In this document: positions 24,040-30,175 of the stretch, piece after piece
Layout: each line of letters opens with the position of its first letter
Position numbering within the stretch: the stretch's first letter is position 1
Source: Anaerotignum sp.
GTDB taxonomy: Bacteria; Bacillota; Clostridia; Lachnospirales; Anaerotignaceae
NCBI GenBank assembly: GCA_020024255.1
Contig: JAHHTX010000013.1
Span: 1-30,175, forward strand
DNA length: 30,175 nt
Direction of reading: 5' to 3'
Program-made: the position numbers and the translations under genes
The notes under the pieces: model-generated
Seen by the model: the letters and a program-made list of their open reading frames with translations, nothing else
The model's database searches: none
What the model was told of the DNA's origin: nothing

Positions 24040-26395
24040 GTTCTACACCCTCTGCATCTCGCTTTGGCAGACTGATTTCCGCAGAAAGGGAGTGTTTTAC
24101 TCTGTCACGAACTTCCGCACGTTTTGCATTGTTAAAACGGTCTAAGGTGCCTACCAAGTAACCGGTAATACGACGGATTCTCTGGAAGCCCATATCACCG
24201 TCAGTTTCCTTTCTGCCACATTTGGGGCAGGTATCTCCAATAATGCCGTTGTAGCCACATATTGGGTCACGGTCTACAGGGTGGTTAATAGAGCCGTAGC
24301 CTATGCCTTGTTCTTTCATAAAGCGGATAACTTTTTCAAAAGCATCTAAGTTGTTTGCAGGATCGCCGTCCAGTTCCACATAAGTAATGTGACCAGCATT
24401 TGTCAGTGCATGATAAGGTGCTTCTAACTGTATTTTTTTATAGGCACTGATGGGGTAGTATACTGGAATATGAAAACTGTTTGTATAGTACTCTCTGTCT
24501 GTGATGCCCTCAATGGAACCAAAACGCTTTCTGTCCATTTCCACGAATCTGCCGGAAAGTCCTTCAGCCGGTGTTGCCAGAAGGGTGAAATTTAAGTGGT
24601 TTTTTTCTGCAATTTCGTCCAAGCGGTTTCGCATATGTCCAATAATATCCAATCCCAGATTCTGTGCTACTTCACTTTCGCCGTGGTGTACACCAATGAG
24701 AGCTTTTAATGTTTCGGCAAGTCCGATAAAGCCAACGGATAATGTACCATGTTTTAAAACTTCCCGTACTTCGTCATCATAATTCAGTTTATCACTGTCG
24801 ATCCAAATTCCTTCACCCATGAGGAAGGGGTAGTTGTGGACTTTTTTCCTTGCCTGTATTTCAAAGCGTTCCAAAAGCTGTTCTACCACTAAATCGATTT
24901 TGTGGTCTAATTCTTGGAAAAACCAGTCAATATTTCTATTTGCCATAATACCAAGACGGGGCAGATTGATGCTGGTGAAGCTCAGATTTCCTCTGCCAGG
25001 TGTGATTTCTTTTTCAGGGTCATGGACATTTGCCATAACTCTGGTACGGCAGCCCATATAGGCAATTTCTGTTTCAGGATGTCCTTCTTTATAGTATTTC
25101 AAGTTAAAAGGTGCATCTTGAAAAGAAAAATTGGGGAACAGCCGCTTTGCACTGACTCTGCACGCCAGTTTGAACAGGTCATAGTTGGGTTCTCCGGGAT
25201 TGAAGTTGACCCCATCTTTGACACGGAAAATCTGGATGGGGAAAATTGCCGTTTCACCGTTTCCTAGTCCTGCCTCCGTTACCAGAAGTATGTTTTTCAT
25301 TACCATTCTGCCTTCTGTAGAGGTATCCATACCATAGTTAATTGAGGAAAAAGGTGTTTGCGCACCAGCACGACTGTGCATGGTGTTTAGATTGTGCAGC
25401 AAAGCCTCCATAGCCTGATAAGTGTCACGGTCTGTCTGCTCTATGGATTTTTTTATGGTAAAGGCCCGTATTTTTTCATAAAGCGTTGTATCTATGCCAA
25501 TGCTTTTTGCCAGTTCTCTTTCCGCAGCAGCATATTCTTCACTGTCGTCCAAGGTAGGAAGCAGCCCTTTTTCTTCCAGTTGTAAAAAGCCTTCGTTTAT
25601 TTTTTCTGCGTGTTCTGGGGAATCCATTAGTTCAATGAAGGAAAGCATATTGGAATGATAACGCTTTTTATAGGTTTTGGCAACGCCGGGTGCCATGCTG
25701 TAGTCAAAATTTGGTATAGACTGTCCGCCATGCTGGTCATTTTGATTAGACTGAATGGCAATGCAGGCAAGGGAGGCATAGCTGATAATGCCATTGGGTT
25801 CCCGTAAAACGCCGTGTCCTGTGGAAAAACCGTTTTTAAACAGCTTGTTTAAATCAATTTGACAGCAAGTGGTCGTGAGGGTATAAAAATCCAAATCGTG
25901 AATATGAATATCACCATTTTGGTGAGCCTCGGAGTATTTGGGATTTAAAACATAGGACTCATAGAAATGCTTTGCTCCTTCAGAACCGTATTTCAGCATA
26001 GAACCCATAGCCGTATTCCCGTCGATATTGGCATTTTCCCGCTTGATGTCACTGTCTGTAGCATCTTTGTATGTAATATCTTCGAAGGTTTTCATCAGGC
26101 GGTCGTTCATGTTACGGATTCGGGTGCGTTCTGCACGATATAAAATATACGCCTTTGCTGTGCGCACAAACCCATGGTCAATGAGTACTTTTTCCACCAT
26201 ATCCTGCACCTGTTCTACAGCAGGGGACAAAATTCCGTTTGCTTCAAAGTAGTTTGCCACTTCCTCTGCCATTTGCAGACAAGTTTCATGATTGCATGTG
26301 TGGTTGGTTGCGCTAAATGCTTTTTCCATTGCATTTGCAATTTTGTTTATATCAAAATAAGCGCATCTTCCATCTCTTTTTGTGATTGTCATCAT
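24029..26395 (-). CDS. nrdD: Anaerobic ribonucleoside-triphosphate reductase (class III)
   Basis: The 788-residue enzyme reduces NTPs to dNTPs without oxygen, using a glycyl radical. The N-terminal ATP-cone is seen in TKRDGRCAYFDINKIANAM and the following helices (about residues 4-90). The C-terminus carries the zinc-type cysteines in DPICGYNG and TCPKCGR, then the radical loop RRITGYLVG with the glycine in the expected place. The start is ATG 26395 (or the adjacent 26392), with GAGGGG about 9 nt upstream. A start at 26452 would place the second NrdR-box-like site inside the coding region and is rejected. Control by NrdR is indicated by the promoter region. Confidence 0.96.
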   Translation of the reverse strand: MMTITKRDGRCAYFDINKIANAMEKAFSATNHTCNHETCLQMAEEVANYFEANGILSPAVEQVQDMVEKVLIDHGFVRTAKAYILYRAERTRIRNMNDRLMKTFEDITYKDATDSDIKRENANIDGNTAMGSMLKYGSEGAKHFYESYVLNPKYSEAHQNGDIHIHDLDFYTLTTTCCQIDLNKLFKNGFSTGHGVLREPNGIISYASLACIAIQSNQNDQHGGQSIPNFDYSMAPGVAKTYKKRYHSNMLSFIELMDSPEHAEKINEGFLQLEEKGLLPTLDDSEEYAAAERELAKSIGIDTTLYEKIRAFTIKKSIEQTDRDTYQAMEALLHNLNTMHSRAGAQTPFSSINYGMDTSTEGRMVMKNILLVTEAGLGNGETAIFPIQIFRVKDGVNFNPGEPNYDLFKLACRVSAKRLFPNFSFQDAPFNLKYYKEGHPETEIAYMGCRTRVMANVHDPEKEITPGRGNLSFTSINLPRLGIMANRNIDWFFQELDHKIDLVVEQLLERFEIQARKKVHNYPFLMGEGIWIDSDKLNYDDEVREVLKHGTLSVGFIGLAETLKALIGVHHGESEVAQNLGLDIIGHMRNRLDEIAEKNHLNFTLLATPAEGLSGRFVEMDRKRFGSIEGITDREYYTNSFHIPVYYPISAYKKIQLEAPYHALTNAGHITYVELDGDPANNLDAFEKVIRFMKEQGIGYGSINHPVDRDPICGYNGIIGDTCPKCGRKETDGDMGFQRIRRITGYLVGTLDRFNNAKRAEVRDRVKHSLSAEISLPKRDAEGVEHEN

Positions 26396-26446
26396 TGTAA
26401 AAGCCCCTCTTTCCTCATATTTTTCAGCATTCGACAATTTTCTTGG

Positions 26447-26462
26447 ACACAAGATATAGTTT
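26447..26462 (-). promoter_or_regulatory. NrdR box, promoter-distal
   Basis: Minus-strand AAACTATATCTTGTGT matches 14 of 16 positions of the NrdR consensus acaCwAtATaTwGtgt as I recall it. Its centre is 32 bp (three helical turns) from the box at 26479-26494, the usual phasing of NrdR box pairs. Confidence 0.8.
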
Positions 26463-26478
26463 TTGCTTCTGCATAAAA

Positions 26479-26494
26479 GGTGTATATATTGTAT
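26479..26494 (-). promoter_or_regulatory. NrdR box overlapping the nrdD -10
   Basis: The minus strand has the core CAATATATA within ATACAATATATACACC, matching 11 of 16 consensus positions with the central CwATATATw intact. It overlaps the -10 TACAAT, so a bound repressor would block RNA polymerase. Weaker than its partner, but correctly phased. Confidence 0.65.
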
Positions 26495-26516
26495 TACACT
26501 GAAAAAGAACTGTCAA
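26488..26516 (-). promoter_or_regulatory. nrdDG promoter
   Basis: On the minus strand TTGACA (26516-26511), exactly 17 nt, then TACAAT (26493-26488). A strong housekeeping promoter about 90 nt before the nrdD start. Confidence 0.8.
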
Positions 26517-26592
26517 TGGCAAATGTCACAGTTTTTCTTTTTCAAATTTTTTCTTTTTGCGGCATAAAATGAAAAGAACAGGGGGGATGGAT

Positions 26593-26850
26593 ATGGAAAA
26601 ATTTTCACAACTTCAGGAAAAAGAAGTCATCAATATCTGCGATGGAAGACGGCTTGGATATGTTTGCGACTTGTCCCTTGACCTTTGCAGTGGCAAAATT
26701 TGCGGACTGATGATTCCAGATGAGGGAGAAAAATGGAGCTTTTTCTGCAAAGAACGATATTTTTATGTACCTTGGCGGTGTATCAAACGAATTGGTGATG
26801 ATATTATTTTAGTGGAAGCAAATACAGAAGATTTGCTTTGGGAGGGTTGA
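26593..26850 (+). CDS. YlmC/YmxH-family PRC-barrel protein
   Basis: This 85-residue protein looks like the small PRC-barrel family YlmC/YmxH of spore-forming Firmicutes. Seen are the LQEKEVINICDGRRLGYVCDL beta-strand region, the LCSGKICGLMIP segment, and the VPWRCIKRIGDDIILVE end. The molecular role is not established in the family as far as I know; some members are linked to sporulation. ATG 26593 is chosen because GGGGGG at 26581-26586 lies 6 nt upstream; in-frame ATGs at 26569 and 26587 are less well placed. It is divergent from nrdD and directly precedes nrdR, an order I recall from other Clostridia. Confidence 0.8.
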   Translation: MEKFSQLQEKEVINICDGRRLGYVCDLSLDLCSGKICGLMIPDEGEKWSFFCKERYFYVPWRCIKRIGDDIILVEANTEDLLWEG

Positions 26851-26875
26851 CCGCACAGGGATTGTGTTTTATACT
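26847..26875 (+). promoter_or_regulatory. nrdR promoter
   Basis: TTGACC (26847-26852), exactly 17 nt, then TATACT (26870-26875). The -35 overlaps the ylmC stop codon. The start would be near 26882, giving an nrdR leader of about 138 nt. Confidence 0.7.
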
Positions 26876-26908
26876 TTATATATATACACACACATAATAT
26901 TAAAGAGG

Positions 26909-26992
26909 AAAAGAGGACATCTTAGCCTTTATGTTGATGCCCTTTGGAAGATTTTTTAACTTTAGAAGAAAAATCGACTAAGATGTTTCTCT
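26909..26992 (+). ncRNA. Structured leader RNA element before nrdR
   Basis: ACATCTTAG (26916-26924) pairs perfectly with CTAAGATGT (26977-26985), extended by AAGAGG against TTCTCTT with one bulge to about 15 pairs. An inner stem GATTTTT (26949-26955) pairs with AAAAATC (26968-26974). It ends 13 nt before the AAGGAGG of nrdR and lacks a T-tract, so it is not a terminator. I do not recognise the fold as a known riboswitch class. Confidence 0.5.
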
Positions 26993-27019
26993 TATTATAT
27001 ATAGAAGGAGGAAATGGAC

Positions 27020-27487
27020 ATGAAATGTCCCTTTTGCGGTTTTGCAGATACAAAAGTTATAGATTCTAGAGCGCAAGATGAAAATACAGCTATTCGTCGT
27101 CGCCGCACTTGCGAGCAATGCGGAAAACGTTTTACAACATACGAGCGCATTGATATGATTCCCATTACCATTATCAAACGAGATGGGACAAGAGAAATTT
27201 TTGACAAAAATAAACTTTTAAATGGTATTTTGAAGTCTTGTAACAAACGTCCTGTAACCATGAAGCAGATGGAAAAGTTAGTGGACGATATTGAAAATAT
27301 ATTGGCAGGCAGCGGAGAACGGGAAGTGGAAAGCAAGGCCATAGGTAATATGGTGATGGATCGTCTGAAGGAATTGGATGAAGTGGCGTATGTCCGTTTT
27401 GCATCGGTATACAGACAGTTTAAAGACATTAACAGCTTTATGGCAGAACTGGAAAAAATGCGCCATGAAAAGAATATTGAGCAGTGA
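27020..27487 (+). CDS. nrdR: Transcriptional repressor NrdR
   Basis: The 155-residue repressor senses dATP/ATP and shuts off ribonucleotide reductase genes. The zinc ribbon is seen as MKCPFCGF and CEQCGKRF with RRRRTCEQCG between, followed by an ATP-cone domain beginning ITIIKRDGTREIFDKNKLLNGI, similar to that of NrdD. The start is ATG 27020 with AAGGAGG 8 nt upstream; ATG 27014 is too close to it. Two NrdR boxes lie before nrdD, about 550 bp away on the other strand, so regulator and target are neighbours. It overlaps the next gene by 4 nt. Confidence 0.96.
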   Translation: MKCPFCGFADTKVIDSRAQDENTAIRRRRTCEQCGKRFTTYERIDMIPITIIKRDGTREIFDKNKLLNGILKSCNKRPVTMKQMEKLVDDIENILAGSGEREVESKAIGNMVMDRLKELDEVAYVRFASVYRQFKDINSFMAELEKMRHEKNIEQ

Positions 27488-27777
27488 AAGAGGGAGAGGA
27501 TTTGGAACAAAAGATAAAAGCTGTTTTTGCTGCACAGACTTTAGGCAGGGAAAAAGCAGAGGAAATTGCGGCACTGTATAGAAAGGCAGGTATGGAGGCG
27601 ATATTTCGTACAGAGACGGATTTTGAGCAAAACAGATGCTTTGCAGAGCAAGAAGGCATGACACATCTCCTTTATTTTTCGGACAAGGAACATATTACCA
27701 TGGTGAGTTTTGCCGATGAAATGGGTGGTTTTACTGTGGAAATCCTCCTTTCTGATTTGCAGCTTCCGAAAATCTGA
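27484..27777 (+). CDS. Small protein resembling a lone anticodon-binding (HGTP) domain
   Basis: The protein has up to 97 residues and I do not recognise an exact family. The run KIKAVFAAQTLGREKAEEIA, YRKAGMEAIFRTE, CFAEQEGMTHLLYFSDKEH, then a strand pair VSFADEMGGFTVEILLSDL has the order of the HisRS/HisZ-type anticodon-binding domain: two-layer alpha/beta, helix, 'GxxxxF', then 'L-x-I-G-x-x-E' and 'V-x-V-x-x-x' positions. It has no catalytic core. GTG 27484 overlaps the nrdR stop (GTGA); a TTG at 27502 after GGGAGAGG is an alternative. The function is unknown; co-transcription with nrdR is likely. Confidence 0.6.
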   Translation: MKEGEDLEQKIKAVFAAQTLGREKAEEIAALYRKAGMEAIFRTETDFEQNRCFAEQEGMTHLLYFSDKEHITMVSFADEMGGFTVEILLSDLQLPKI

Positions 27778-27818
27778 AAAAAAATAAAAAAATAAAAACC
27801 AGACAGGCAAGAAACAGA

Positions 27819-27884
27819 AAAATACCTCATAGGATAGGAGTGTAAGATGATACATCATATTTCTTAATCTCAAGGAGGTATTTT
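27819..27884 (+). promoter_or_regulatory. Shine-Dalgarno-sequestering hairpin
   Basis: AAAATACCTC (27819-27828) is an exact 10-nt complement of GAGGTATTTT (27875-27884), which contains the GGAGG ribosome site of the gene starting at 27888. A small inner stem ATGAT-AC-ATCAT (about 27847-27858) folds the loop. Translation could therefore be gated by temperature, a trans RNA or a ligand. No known class is recognised. Confidence 0.5.
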
Positions 27885-27887
27885 ATT

Positions 27888-28079
27888 ATGTGTGGATTTG
27901 GTGGTTGTGGTAATGAAAGTATTATTTGGATTTTGATTTTGCTGCTTTGCTGCGGCAACAATAACAACAACGGCTGTGGCTGTGGCAATGACAATTCCTG
28001 GCTGTGGATTTTGATTCTGCTGTTCTGCTGCGGCAACAATGGCTGCGGAAATCAGCTGAACAACTGCACATCTTGCTAA
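27888..28079 (+). CDS. 63-residue Cys/Gly/Asn-rich hydrophobic tandem protein
   Basis: The protein is built from two nearly identical units: SIIWILILLLCCGN followed by NGCG (residues 11-31) and SWLWILILLFCCGN followed by GCG (residues 37-54). The DNA repeats too, so this is a recent internal duplication. It has 11 cysteines and two short hydrophobic stretches, the kind of protein seen as small sporulation or envelope peptides (chorion-like or YjcZ-like annotations) in Clostridia; no function can be assigned. AAGGAGG lies 9 nt before the ATG. A bidirectional terminator follows the stop. Confidence 0.75.
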   Translation: MCGFGGCGNESIIWILILLLCCGNNNNNGCGCGNDNSWLWILILLFCCGNNGCGNQLNNCTSC

Positions 28080-28086
28080 TCAGAAC

Positions 28087-28123
28087 AAAAAGGGGTGTCG
28101 GAATTCCGACACCCTGTTTTTTT
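28087..28123. terminator. Bidirectional intrinsic terminator
   Basis: GGGTGTCGGAA (28093-28103) and TTCCGACACCC (28104-28114) form a perfect palindrome, with seven T at 28117-28123 on the plus strand and five A at 28087-28091 (T on the minus strand). It serves both the small Cys-rich gene and the convergent antiporter gene. Confidence 0.92.
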
Positions 28124-28145
28124 ATCATAACGAATTTTTGGTATT

Positions 28146-29321
28146 TTAGCAGCTTGGCAGCTTACTATGTTTTAAAGTATGTTTTAAAATAATGGGCGTT
28201 ATAACGGTTGTAATGATAACAACCAGCACAATAGGAGAGAACAGTGACTTATCTAACAACCCCATAGCATACCCTTTCTGGGCAACAATCAGTGCAACTT
28301 CTCCTCGGGATACCATACCAATACCAATATTAAGCGCTTCAAAAGAGGTATATTTACACAGACGTGCACCAATACTGCAGCCGATGATTTTTGAGATGAT
28401 TGCAACAGCAAGTAGAATCAATGCAAAAATCAACAACGACTTTGTCAGCCCGTTTAATTCGGTTTTGATACCAATGCTGGCAAAGAAGATAGGCGAGAAA
28501 ATAATGTAGCTGGGTATGGTCATCTTTTTTGCAATATCCGTTTTGATTTTTAAAGAAGACAAGCACAGTCCAAATAAGTAAGCACCTGTGATATCTGCAA
28601 TGCCGAAACCAATTTCTGTGATAAATGAAATAAGCATGAGGAATGCCATAATATAAACAGCAAACCGTCTGGTATCATGGATATTGTCGAAGAAATGCGA
28701 TTTTTTGTGGATAAAGAATCCCATTGTTGCAATCATTATTGCATACAGTGTAATTTTGAACAAAATACTGATGATGCTGATATTGGGGTCTTTTAAGCTG
28801 AATATTAAAGTTAAAATAATAATTCCCATAATGTCGTCAATGACGGCAGCTCCCAAAATGGCATTGCCAATAGGACTGTCTAATTTTCCCATTTCACGCA
28901 ATGCTTCTACAGTTATACTTACGGAAGTGGCTGTTAGGATAACACCGACAAATATGGCATGGAGCAGGGCATCCTTATCGCTAGGGTCTATATGGAAATA
29001 GAAGAAGTAAGCAGCAGCTCCCATGATTAAAGGAATAATAACACCACATGCAGCAATGACAACAAAAGATAGGCTATTCTTTTTAATTTCAGAGATGTCC
29101 GTATCCAATCCTGCCATAAACATCAATAAGATAACACCAACTTCTGCCGTTTTTGAAAGGAAATCTGTTTCTTCTGCAAATCCAAGCACAGATGGGCCAA
29201 GAATTACACCAGCAATTAGTGCACCAACCACCTGCGGCATATGTACTTTTTCAGAAATTCCACCCAAGAATTTTGTGGAGAGCAAAATAATTGAGATTGT
29301 CAATAGAAAACCATAATCCAT
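28146..29321 (-). CDS. Cation/proton antiporter, CPA2 family (NapA/GerN type)
   Basis: The 391-residue protein is almost entirely membrane helices (about 11-13). Family marks are KVHMPQVVGALIAGVILGP near residue 25, the MAGLDTDISEIKKN loop, the paired acids in AAVIDDIMGI that form the ion site, and GIADITGAYLFGL. No C-terminal TrkA/KTN domain is present, which points to Na+/H+ exchange of the NapA/GerN kind rather than KefB-type K+ efflux. The start ATG 29321 follows AGGAGG at 8 nt; the frame upstream to 29435 has no such site. It is a single gene convergent with the Cys-rich gene. The ion specificity is inferred. Confidence 0.92.
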   Translation of the reverse strand: MDYGFLLTISIILLSTKFLGGISEKVHMPQVVGALIAGVILGPSVLGFAEETDFLSKTAEVGVILLMFMAGLDTDISEIKKNSLSFVVIAACGVIIPLIMGAAAYFFYFHIDPSDKDALLHAIFVGVILTATSVSITVEALREMGKLDSPIGNAILGAAVIDDIMGIIILTLIFSLKDPNISIISILFKITLYAIMIATMGFFIHKKSHFFDNIHDTRRFAVYIMAFLMLISFITEIGFGIADITGAYLFGLCLSSLKIKTDIAKKMTIPSYIIFSPIFFASIGIKTELNGLTKSLLIFALILLAVAIISKIIGCSIGARLCKYTSFEALNIGIGMVSRGEVALIVAQKGYAMGLLDKSLFSPIVLVVIITTVITPIILKHTLKHSKLPSC

Positions 29322-29640
29322 AATAATACCTCCTTTTTTTAAATACAGCTTTATTATAATAGCATTTTTCGTTTGATTTGTACATAAAAAATGAAATTTA
29401 AACAAAATCTTAATATGGGTATGCCGATAAATCATACACCCTACAAATCATGGGAAAAACGACTACATTTGCGTTTACAAAAAAATGATAAAATTTGTGG
29501 GAAACAGTTGGAAAGATAAGATTATGGTTGCATTGCAGAAGATTTTCTTTTTTTGTCAGAAAAGCAGTTTGTTTGCGGTTTGTTTTTACACTTTTCTCTT
29601 TGGTTTTCTTTTACAATAACAGAAGAAGGAGGGAAAAAGA
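29322..29640. other. 319-bp intergenic region between divergent genes
   Basis: AT-rich. It holds the antiporter -10, and an extended -10 TGATAAAAT (29486-29494) for the rightward gene with no clear -35. An imperfect inverted repeat CCCTACAAAT (29439-29448) with ATTTGTGGG (29493-29501) flanks that site and could be an operator. I see nothing else supportable. Confidence 0.4.
29353..29358 (-). promoter_or_regulatory. Candidate -10 of the antiporter promoter
   Basis: TATAAT on the minus strand, 31 nt before the antiporter start, with no good -35 at 16-18 nt. The hexamer is perfect but the DNA is AT-rich. Confidence 0.35.
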
Positions 29641-30175
29641 ATGAAAAATATGCGAAAAACAAAAGAAGAAACCGCTCAAGTATGTTTGGAAAAAGAAAGA
29701 GAATTTTATTTGGAACGTGCCTGTGCATTTGCAAATCCATTTTATTCTGCCTTTTATGTGCAGTGTGTTGAGAGTACTTTTGCAGATGGGTGGGAAATGT
29801 TTTTGGAGGAACACAGTTGTGCCAATTATTTTCGGCTGAATAAGGCATACTTAGACAAAAATGCAGCACAGCGTTTTTATAAATTAGGTGGTATCCACCA
29901 TACTTTATGGATTTTGTGCCATAAAAAGAAAGTGTTGCACTGGGCAGACATGAAGGACGCTTTATCTCAAATTTATGATCTGACAAATAAGGAAAAGGAA
30001 ATGACAGAGATTTTATATCGCTGTGCCTGTATGTGCCGTAGTCGTTTTCAAGACCTTTTTGCTCGGTTTACAGCAAGATATTTATTTTCTTCTGATTATC
30101 TGACACCCTTTTTATTGGCATTTTTAGTCAATTTCTGGTATAATTCCTATAATAGTTTTATGATTTCCTTTACTG
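29641..30175 (+). CDS. Unrecognised protein (partial, cut by the right edge)
   Basis: An open frame of 178 codons runs from ATG 29641 to the window end with no stop. GAAGGAGGG lies 7-8 nt upstream, so the start is well supported. The sequence begins MKNMRKTKEETAQVC; it is rich in aromatic residues and Cys and reads as mainly helical (YLERACAFANPFYSAFYVQC, QIYDLTNKEKEMTEILYRCA). I see no helix-turn-helix at the N-terminus, no signal peptide and no known motif. The end LLAFLVNFWYNSYNSFMISF may be a membrane segment. The remainder of the gene is needed to classify it. Confidence 0.7.
   Translation, partial: MKNMRKTKEETAQVCLEKEREFYLERACAFANPFYSAFYVQCVESTFADGWEMFLEEHSCANYFRLNKAYLDKNAAQRFYKLGGIHHTLWILCHKKKVLHWADMKDALSQIYDLTNKEKEMTEILYRCACMCRSRFQDLFARFTARYLFSSDYLTPFLLAFLVNFWYNSYNSFMISFT

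Noticed and set aside
26868..26900. AT run with TATATATATACACACAC as an NrdR box before nrdR
   Set aside because: The flanking bases do not fit the consensus on either strand; it is a simple AT/CA repeat.
29524..29619. 31-codon hydrophobic open frame (ATG 29524)
   Set aside because: Only a weak GGAAAG upstream, T-rich composition, and it lies in the probable leader of the next gene.
1..30175. tRNA or rRNA genes, CRISPR array, phage genes, insertion sequences
   Set aside because: None was seen on either strand by reading; no cloverleaf, regularly spaced repeat or transposase motif was found.

Overview
The window reads as part of the chromosome of a low-to-moderate G+C, spore-former-type anaerobic Firmicute (class Clostridia, probably Lachnospirales). 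This rests on strong AGGAGG ribosome sites, an oxygen-sensitive class III ribonucleotide reductase, a YlmC/YmxH-family gene next to nrdR, an Fe-S type PurF, a single-chain 1228-residue PurL, and a split PurH (separate PurO-type cyclohydrolase plus AICAR transformylase). This placement is an inference from gene content; no rRNA is present to confirm it.

Region 1 (1-8769, minus strand) is a pyrimidine operon transcribed pyrC-carB-pyrK-pyrD-pyrF-pyrE-pyrB-pyrI. Most junctions overlap or nearly touch, and pyrI runs off the left edge. carA is absent. The promoter is TTGACA-17-TACACT with a start region reading GACAATTTG, and its leader of about 55 nt has no visible PyrR attenuator. Region 2 (8770-9135) is a divergent control region. 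It carries the purine promoter and a ZTP (pfl-type) riboswitch whose 3' conserved strand is shared with an intrinsic terminator. Region 3 (9136-19702, plus strand) is purE-purF-purM-purN-purO-like-purH(transformylase)-purD-purL; purC and purK are absent.

Region 4 (19703-23543) holds four plus-strand genes: an unknown two-TM protein, an ECF sigma factor, its zinc-finger membrane anti-sigma, and a PHP phosphatase. They lie between two inverted copies, about 89% identical, of a ~220-bp multi-hairpin repeat. Each copy abuts a terminator hairpin, and the left copy is itself bracketed by two copies of the same terminator stem.

Region 5 (23542-27777) is an anaerobic deoxyribonucleotide module. nrdD-nrdG on the minus strand have a promoter with two NrdR-box-like sites 32 bp apart. 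Divergently, ylmC, then nrdR with its own promoter and a structured leader, are followed by a small protein resembling a lone HisRS-type anticodon-binding domain. Region 6 (27778-30175) holds a 63-residue Cys/Gly/Asn-rich tandem-repeat protein whose ribosome site can be sequestered, a bidirectional terminator, a CPA2-type Na+/H+ antiporter on the minus strand, and the start of an unrecognised gene cut by the right edge.

Together the window is a nucleotide-supply neighbourhood (UMP, IMP, dNTP). Each branch shows its own sequence-visible control: a possible UTP-sensing start for pyr, ZTP for pur, and NrdR for nrd. I found no tRNA, rRNA, CRISPR array, transposase or phage gene.
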